From UBA8389 sp942493385 (lineage in GTDB: Bacteria; Bacteroidota; Bacteroidia; Bacteroidales; UBA1402): 64,000 nt of DNA. Position 1 is the stretch's first letter. Each line of letters begins with the position of its first letter. Made by a program: the position numbers and the translations under genes. The notes beneath the pieces were generated by a model that was not told where the DNA came from, did no database searches, and saw only the letters and a program-made list of their open reading frames with translations. Below are positions 58,751-64,000 of this stretch, one piece after another. The DNA lies in contig OW818699.1 of NCBI GenBank assembly GCA_942493385.1, positions 3,782,001 through 3,846,000 of the forward strand, in the 5' to 3' direction.

Positions 58751-61546
58751 TTAAAGATTAATCTTGAAACTGATGGAGATGTTACGTCCGGGGTAAAAAG
58801 AGCGGGTGATCTGTTCTCGCTTCACCAAGGTGCCGCCGTCGTTGTATTTTGGGAATTGTTTGAACTGTTCAGGCTCATTGAGCAGGTCTTTGATGCCGAA
58901 ACCCAGTTCCATCTTGTCGTTTAATTTTTTTGAAAAACTGATGTCGATGGCGTTACGGGCCATTTCGTAGGTGTCGGGAATGTCTTCGATGATTTGCTGG
59001 TTGACAACGCCCACATAAAGGATGCGTTGGCCGATGCGGTTGTACATCAGACTACCTTTCAGACCTTTATCATCATCGTTGTAGTATAGACCGACATTGA
59101 CCAAGTAGGGCGATTGACCTTGCATGGCGCGGTCGCGTTCAAAGCTACCAGCTGGGAATAACACTCGGCTGTGAATGAGGGAGGCGTTCATCACCAGATT
59201 GAAACGGCTCAAACCGATAAAGGTGAGATTCTTGCGGACATCCACTTCCATTCCGTAGTTTTGGGCGCTTTTGGCGTTGCGATACGTGTACTGATATTGG
59301 CCACCAACTTCGTAATAGGTATTTTCGATGGGGTTCGTAAAGTTCTTTAAGAAAAAGGCTACCGAAAAGGTCTCACTGGGGGTCGGATACCACTCATACC
59401 GTAGATCCAGGTTGTGAACGGTGGCATCCTTGAGGTTGGCATTTCCTTCGAAATTGGCGAACTGTTCGAAGTCGTAATACACGTAGGGTGCAACTTCGCG
59501 GAATTCGGGACGGTTGATGGATTTGCCGTAGGCTAGGCGGAGCAGGTGCTCTTCGGTAAGGTTGTAGGTGGCGTTCACCGATGGGAACAAGTCCAAAGCG
59601 GTGCGGTTCAGGTTCACGGGATCGGTACCGTCTGACTCGTAACCCTTCAACAACAGCGTATGGCTTTCTGCACGCAGGCCGGCATACACCTTTATATTGG
59701 AACCGATGGGCATGTTCAGTCCGACGTAACCAGCCACATTGGCTGAGCTGGCATTGTAGGAATCGGACTTATTGGTGTTTTCCTTGAGCAGAACGCCTTG
59801 ATTTTGAATGTTGGCATCCGTCATCAGCTCTTCGATGCCCAAGTAAGAATAGTTGGAGGGCAAATTACTAGAGTTAAAATTATAGACAAAATTTCGACTG
59901 TCGAACGTGCGGTATTTGTATTCTCCGAACACACCCGTTTTGAGTAAAGGGCTGAAATCGCCGATGTAGAGCTGCTTTTCGAGGTTGGCACCCACCGAGG
60001 TCACGTGTTCGTTCAAGGACTGATTGTAGCGCTTGACGTCGCTGGAAAAAGTACGGTACTGGTTGAAACCAGGGCTCAGTGAATCCTGGTTGAGGCGGTA
60101 GGTGACGATGTTGCGGTTGGGTTCGCGACGGTTGGCGTAGGAATAGCCGGCCACCCAATCGATGCGCATATCCTTTTCCGAGAAGGTATGCTTGCCGCTG
60201 AGTTGCGACGACAAAGTGGAACGGCTCATGTAGAAGTCTTCTGACTCGCGTATCACGTAGTCGTTGTTTTTATCCTCTCCTGCCCTGCTTGTAAATCGCG
60301 ACTTGCCGATTTGGTTGAAAAAGTTGCGAAACTCGATGGTGCTGACATTGTTAAGTTGGAACGACCAGTTGTACAGGATTCCGAACTTGCTATCTTGGCT
60401 GAACTGTTGGTCCAGATAGTTGTTGCGTGCAAAAGGTTGGTCCACGTCTTGGCGGTAAATGCCGAAGCGACGGTTCTCAATTTGGTTGGCACGGAACGTA
60501 TTGCTGTAATTGAACGCGGCAACATTGCCGGCTTTGATGTCACCCCACTGATACACCCGGTTGTAGTTGGCCGAAAAGCGCAGATCGGGCAATGCCGTCA
60601 TACTCTTGGTTCCCCAAACAGGATTTGCAGCTTGGGTGAAGCCGGCAAGGGTTGTAGGACTGATGGAGGATTTGAGTTTGGCAGGAAAGTCGGAAGGTAG
60701 TGAACGCGCTGCCGAACCCAGACCAAGCCAATCTGCTGTCGTTCGGGAAACGGATTCGAACGCCTCAAACGTGCTTCCGCTGTTGTGACCAACGCTCAGA
60801 TTGATGGATTGTTGGTTGCCATCGGGCATGTTTTTGGTTTGTATCTTGATGAAACCGCCGGAAAAATCGGCCGGGATTTCGGGAGCTGGTGTCTTGTAAA
60901 CAAGCAGGTTGTCGATGACTCCACCAGGGATGGCGTCGAACGAGAATGCCCTGCTGTCGGCTTCGCTGGAGGGAGTGGAAACCTCGTTCAACCATACATT
61001 GTTGTACCGTTGATTCAAACCTCGTACCACAACAAAACGATTTCCTATAATTGTAACGCCTGGTACGCGCTTCACCACTTCCCCGGCATCCCTGTCGAGG
61101 GTTCTGGCTATTTGTTGCGAGGAGATTCCACTCACGACCAACTGAGCTTTTTTGGTGTTGCTCAACATGGCAAGGTCTGTATTGGTCCGTCGGGTCCCTA
61201 CGATTTGGACGCCTGCCAATGCGACTTCTGCTGGTTCCAACTGCAAATTCAGTTCGGTAGCTTTACCCGATTCAATTACAATATCCTTAAGTTCAACGGT
61301 TTGATACGACACATACCGTACGGTCACTTCGTAGATACCTGCTGGGATACCTTTGAGCTGGTAATTCCCGTCCACATCGGAAATGTTTGCCATGGTCACT
61401 CCTTTTACCATTACATTCGCTCCGATGATGGACTCATTATTTTTCTTATCCGTGATTTTTCCCTTCAAAATTCCTTGTGCATCGGCTGCAAAAGGGAGTA
61501 TTACCAAACAAAAAACCAGACAAATTTTTAATATAGTTTTCGACAT
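58751..61546 (-). CDS. TonB-dependent outer-membrane receptor with CarboxypepD_reg-like domain
   Basis: The product is 931 aa with signal peptide MSKTILKICLVFCLVILPFA. A CarboxypepD_reg-like domain (about 26-110; ILKGKITDKKNNESIIGANV) is followed by a plug (about 130-240; DRDAGEVVKRVPGVTIIGNR, VVRGLNQRYNNVWLNEVSTP). The beta-barrel ends in a Lys-Ile-Asn-Leu strand (ISISFKINL) with the usual terminal hydrophobic residue. The gene is on the same strand as, and 104 bp upstream of, the beta-helix lipoprotein. No SusD is present. Confidence 0.9.
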   Translation of the reverse strand: MSKTILKICLVFCLVILPFAADAQGILKGKITDKKNNESIIGANVMVKGVTMANISDVDGNYQLKGIPAGIYEVTVRYVSYQTVELKDIVIESGKATELNLQLEPAEVALAGVQIVGTRRTNTDLAMLSNTKKAQLVVSGISSQQIARTLDRDAGEVVKRVPGVTIIGNRFVVVRGLNQRYNNVWLNEVSTPSSEADSRAFSFDAIPGGVIDNLLVYKTPAPEIPADFSGGFIKIQTKNMPDGNQQSINLSVGHNSGSTFEAFESVSRTTADWLGLGSAARSLPSDFPAKLKSSISPTTLAGFTQAANPVWGTKSMTALPDLRFSANYNRVYQWGDIKAGNVAAFNYSNTFRANQIENRRFGIYRQDVDQPFARNNYLDQQFSQDSKFGILYNWSFQLNNVSTIEFRNFFNQIGKSRFTSRAGEDKNNDYVIRESEDFYMSRSTLSSQLSGKHTFSEKDMRIDWVAGYSYANRREPNRNIVTYRLNQDSLSPGFNQYRTFSSDVKRYNQSLNEHVTSVGANLEKQLYIGDFSPLLKTGVFGEYKYRTFDSRNFVYNFNSSNLPSNYSYLGIEELMTDANIQNQGVLLKENTNKSDSYNASSANVAGYVGLNMPIGSNIKVYAGLRAESHTLLLKGYESDGTDPVNLNRTALDLFPSVNATYNLTEEHLLRLAYGKSINRPEFREVAPYVYYDFEQFANFEGNANLKDATVHNLDLRYEWYPTPSETFSVAFFLKNFTNPIENTYYEVGGQYQYTYRNAKSAQNYGMEVDVRKNLTFIGLSRFNLVMNASLIHSRVLFPAGSFERDRAMQGQSPYLVNVGLYYNDDDKGLKGSLMYNRIGQRILYVGVVNQQIIEDIPDTYEMARNAIDISFSKKLNDKMELGFGIKDLLNEPEQFKQFPKYNDGGTLVKREQITRSFYPGRNISISFKINL

Positions 61547-61748
61547 ACATGCTATTCAGTGTTCGGGAACAAAGGAACGGGCATGATGTTTGAAACGTGC
61601 GAAGCATCTGTGACGTTTCGGTGGAGATGTGTTTACAATGGTGTTACTGACAACGATTTCACACGAGAATGTAAAATGGGTGAAGTACGATTAAAGCATG
61701 AATGCTCCGAGTTGTTTGACGGAAGGGTGAATCTGGAAGAGCTTGTGT

Positions 61749-62180
61749 TCAGTTATATACTAGCTTGGAAGACATTCCGGATAATTCCAGTTCTTTGAGT
61801 TTCTGGTTTGCGACTTCCTGAAATTTTTGTTGGGTGATGTCGGTGACGACGGTGATGAGGTAGGGTTTGTTTTTGATTCGGATGGTGATGCAGGATAATA
61901 GGCCGACCACTACGGCGCCGGTTTTGCTGCGAACTACGATTTCGTGGTTCTTGAGGGGATTGCGGCTTTTTATGCTTTGATGAAGGATCTCAAATTCTTT
62001 TGGGGTTAAGAAACCGAGTTCCAGAGCGTTTTTTCCGACAATTTCGGAACGGTCGAATTCGAGGGTGTTCAGAAAGGCAGCATTGACATCCATGTAGGAT
62101 CCGTCCTTGAGGTTAGACAGAATCATCAATTCAGGGTTGGCCTGAAAATCGCTGGAAAAAAGTTTGGGATCGTCCTTCAT
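61749..62180 (-). CDS. Stand-alone PAS-domain protein
   Basis: The product is 143 aa. One PAS domain covers about 10-118 (NPELMILSNLKDGSYMDVNA, FLNTLEFDRSEIVGKNALEL, YLITVVTDITQQKFQE). It ends shortly after the start of a coiled coil (VANQKLKELE). No kinase, GGDEF or DNA-binding region is attached. PAS proteins of this form normally continue into a histidine kinase; the frame shows no continuation downstream, so either it is a true single-domain sensor or a truncation. It is followed on the same strand by the TonB receptor. Confidence 0.75.
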   Translation of the reverse strand: MKDDPKLFSSDFQANPELMILSNLKDGSYMDVNAAFLNTLEFDRSEIVGKNALELGFLTPKEFEILHQSIKSRNPLKNHEIVVRSKTGAVVVGLLSCITIRIKNKPYLITVVTDITQQKFQEVANQKLKELELSGMSSKLVYN

Positions 62181-62211
62181 AGTTGTAGGGACTAGGTAGT
62201 TTAAGAATATA

Positions 62212-62219
62212 CAAATGTA
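62212..62219 (-). promoter_or_regulatory. Promoter -7 box (TACATTTG) for the PAS gene
   Basis: CAAATGTA on the plus strand, 32 nt upstream of the start at 62180, reads TACATTTG on the minus strand. Confidence 0.4.
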
Positions 62220-62445
62220 TATGCTCCGTTGAATTTTATTCGTAAGGCCATTTGGTAACTTTATGTAGGATTTGCCCTACGTTGTCGTGTTGAGGCGAAG
62301 GAGCGGTTTTTTTTAAGAAAATTCAAAAAAAATGAATGAAAACGGATGAAAAGTCGATTGTCGTATTGATAGGATTGTTAACTTCACGGTTCGTAGGAAT
62401 TATACCTGTTATGTGCTAGAAATCAAAACTCAAAAATTGAATGGT

Positions 62446-64000
62446 ATGAGAAAATTTTACACGACAATCTGTTTATTAATGGTCTTTGTATTGACGGCTG
62501 GGGCAGCGAATGCTAGTTTTTCATGGTTCGTCGGTGGAGGCGGTGCAACGGGTTCCGATTATGCTTCGGATGTGACGACAGATGGTGACGGCAACATCTT
62601 TATGATGGCTTCGTTTGTGGATTCATTAACTTTTAACGGTGTTGGTAAAAAAGGTTCTCCTAAGGGTTCGGGCGCCAGCTTTGACAAGAGTCTTTTCATC
62701 ACGAAGATGAGTGCTACCAAAACCAATTCGTGGAGTATTTTTTCGAACGTGGGTGTTTTCAATCCGGTGGCGATGGCTACTACAAAAAACGGATCGCTTA
62801 TTGTAACAGGAAGTGTGCGTGCTGTGAAGGGTGGTGCGACTACCTCAGCGAACATGGTGGACGCTGCTGGAACGGTGACCACGTTTACCGATCTTGGCAC
62901 TGCTTCAACAGAGGTACAGACCGTTGTTGCCAAGTTCAATCCCAGTGGTGTTTTACAATGGGTCAAGGAAATCAATTCCAGCGCTACCAAAGATACATTG
63001 GTTGAACCCTCCGCTTTGGTGGTGGATGCCAGCGACAACATTTATTTGACAGGAGTTTTCACGAAGACGGCTGTTTTCCCCGCTGCTACGCCTATTTCGA
63101 TTTCGACCACCAATACAACTCAAGCAGCATTTTTTGCCAAATTGGACGGTGCAACGGGTAATGCTATTTTTGCCAGAACGTCTTCGGGTGGCATCATAAC
63201 CGAAAATTTCAATGGTTTGGCGGTTGGTTTTGATGGCGTCTATATTGCTGGTTCAGCCAAGAATCTGGCTACGCCAGTGGTGGTGAATGTTGGCCCTACG
63301 CTGACGTATACTCCGAGCACTACCCCGAGCTTGTTTTTGGTAAAAACAGATTTTGAGGGTATGCCCATTTATATACAGAGCCGTGCGTCATTGTCAACGG
63401 ATATTACCAAGGGTGATGTGCGGGTCAAGGATGTGGTTCTCAAGGATGGCAAAGTCATTGTGGGCGGTTCGTTCCAAGGCAGTTACGGTGGACTTCAGTT
63501 TACCGGTGGTGCATTGACTGCATCCGCTGCTTATTTGAACGGTTTTTTGGCTGCTTTCAATGCTACGGATGGTGTGGATGTTTGGCAAAAAGCCATTACA
63601 TCGCCTGCCATTACTGAAATAAACGGTTTGGCTAATGGCAACGACGGAAGGATTTGGGCGCATGGATATACCTATAATGCCTTGGGAACGACTATTCCTG
63701 CTGGTGATTGCTCATTTGGGAACGGTGTCGTATTGGCGGATGCTGCCAACAAGACAGGAGATTTGTTCCTTACTTCGTTTGACCCTTCGAATGGCTCGGC
63801 TGGGGAAGCTCATTGGGCAGGTAAAGGCACGGGGTCTGAAACTGCTAATGGATTGACTTCGTACGGTGGAAATTTGTACTTGGCATCGACCACGAACAGC
63901 AACCCAATCACGTTCGAGGTTCCAACCATGGTGTACGCCAGGCTGGGTTCTTTTGATTTCCTGTTACAGAGTTATACCGTAACGGCAGCTGGGCTTGATC
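62446..64000 (+). CDS. Secreted propeller-like repeat protein (3' truncated by window)
   Basis: ATG at 62446 opens a frame that runs to the end of the window (518 codons visible, no stop). The signal peptide is MRKFYTTICLLMVFVLTAGA. The body has SBBP-like repeats: SDYASDVTTDGDGNIFMMAS, VVAKFNPSGVLQWVKEINSS, ALVVDASDNIYLTGVFTKTA, VKDVVLKDGKVIVGGSFQGS and EINGLANGNDGRIWAHGYTY. It resembles the protein at 28623-30347, which has a T9SS tail, so one is expected past the window. Confidence 0.78.
   Translation, partial: MRKFYTTICLLMVFVLTAGAANASFSWFVGGGGATGSDYASDVTTDGDGNIFMMASFVDSLTFNGVGKKGSPKGSGASFDKSLFITKMSATKTNSWSIFSNVGVFNPVAMATTKNGSLIVTGSVRAVKGGATTSANMVDAAGTVTTFTDLGTASTEVQTVVAKFNPSGVLQWVKEINSSATKDTLVEPSALVVDASDNIYLTGVFTKTAVFPAATPISISTTNTTQAAFFAKLDGATGNAIFARTSSGGIITENFNGLAVGFDGVYIAGSAKNLATPVVVNVGPTLTYTPSTTPSLFLVKTDFEGMPIYIQSRASLSTDITKGDVRVKDVVLKDGKVIVGGSFQGSYGGLQFTGGALTASAAYLNGFLAAFNATDGVDVWQKAITSPAITEINGLANGNDGRIWAHGYTYNALGTTIPAGDCSFGNGVVLADAANKTGDLFLTSFDPSNGSAGEAHWAGKGTGSETANGLTSYGGNLYLASTTNSNPITFEVPTMVYARLGSFDFLLQSYTVTAAGLD

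Noticed and set aside
61559..61798. 79-codon plus-strand frame between the TonB receptor and the PAS gene
   Set aside because: It overlaps the 3' end of the PAS gene on the opposite strand, has no promoter box and no family resemblance.
1..64000. CRISPR arrays, insertion sequences, prophage genes, rRNA operons
   Set aside because: Looked for regularly spaced repeats, transposase or integrase motifs and rRNA core sequences; none was recognised by eye.

Overview
The window comes from a member of the Bacteroidota, most likely a free-living or plant-litter-degrading Bacteroidia or Cytophagia. The evidence is as follows. At least seven secreted proteins end in type IX secretion (T9SS) sorting domains. 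There are two TonB-dependent receptors with CarboxypepD_reg-like N-termini. Families typical of the phylum are present (DUF4249, DUF4197, BACON, OadG/OadB, XRE-DUF4870). Many intergenic regions carry the Bacteroidota -7 promoter box TAnnTTTG. No rRNA, complete tRNA, CRISPR array or insertion sequence was seen. The first gene (HipA-like kinase) and the last (secreted repeat protein) are cut by the window edges.

Layout. 1-5 kb: the tail of a HipA kinase, a T9SS carbohydrate-binding protein and a six-hairpin glycosidase. 5.2-7 kb: a membrane protein and a CbpA/DnaJ co-chaperone whose start codon lies in a long inverted repeat. 7.2-13.6 kb: a tightly packed three-gene secreted operon (exo-rhamnogalacturonan lyase-like protein, calcineurin-like phosphoesterase, GH-A agarase-like hydrolase), facing a GH43-like beta-propeller glycosidase. 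13.6-15.5 kb: a PLDc_N / ABC ATPase / ABC permease operon. 15.7-17.3 kb: the membrane subunits gamma and beta of a sodium-pumping decarboxylase, without alpha or biotin-carrier genes. 18.7-27.8 kb: a GH10 xylanase with an inserted malectin-like domain, followed by a coupled TonB receptor / DUF4249 lipoprotein / MG2-plug protein / secreted protein operon.

27.8-36.4 kb is a more AT-rich accessory stretch of small genes, most of them on the minus strand. It holds DUF4197, a T9SS repeat protein, a frameshifted DUF4932-like gene, an XRE-DUF4870 regulator, a ferredoxin preceded by two tiny coupled ORFs, DUF1801, DUF4386, a TPR protein and a decayed DinB-family gene. 36.4-42.1 kb: a CE1-like esterase and a 1541-residue PL11 rhamnogalacturonan lyase fused to autotransporter-type repeats. 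42-50 kb: a pentapeptide-repeat protein, a BspA-LRR/BACON protein, a cytoplasmic GH130 phosphorylase-like enzyme, a PAS histidine kinase and a LamG protein. 50-53 kb: an FG-GAP/ASPIC protein carrying both a cohesin-like and a dockerin-like domain. 53-55.3 kb: GNAT and a HigB-HigA toxin-antitoxin pair. 55.3-64 kb: a possible small RNA, a MORN-SRPBCC fusion, a MORN protein, a beta-helix lipoprotein with its TonB receptor, and a stand-alone PAS protein.

Taken together, much of the window looks like a dispersed plant cell-wall (pectin rhamnogalacturonan plus xylan/mannan) degradation repertoire that uses T9SS-secreted enzymes rather than a classical SusCD locus; no SusD homologue was recognised. 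All functional assignments come from reading motifs by eye. Family numbers for the less familiar enzymes are inferences.
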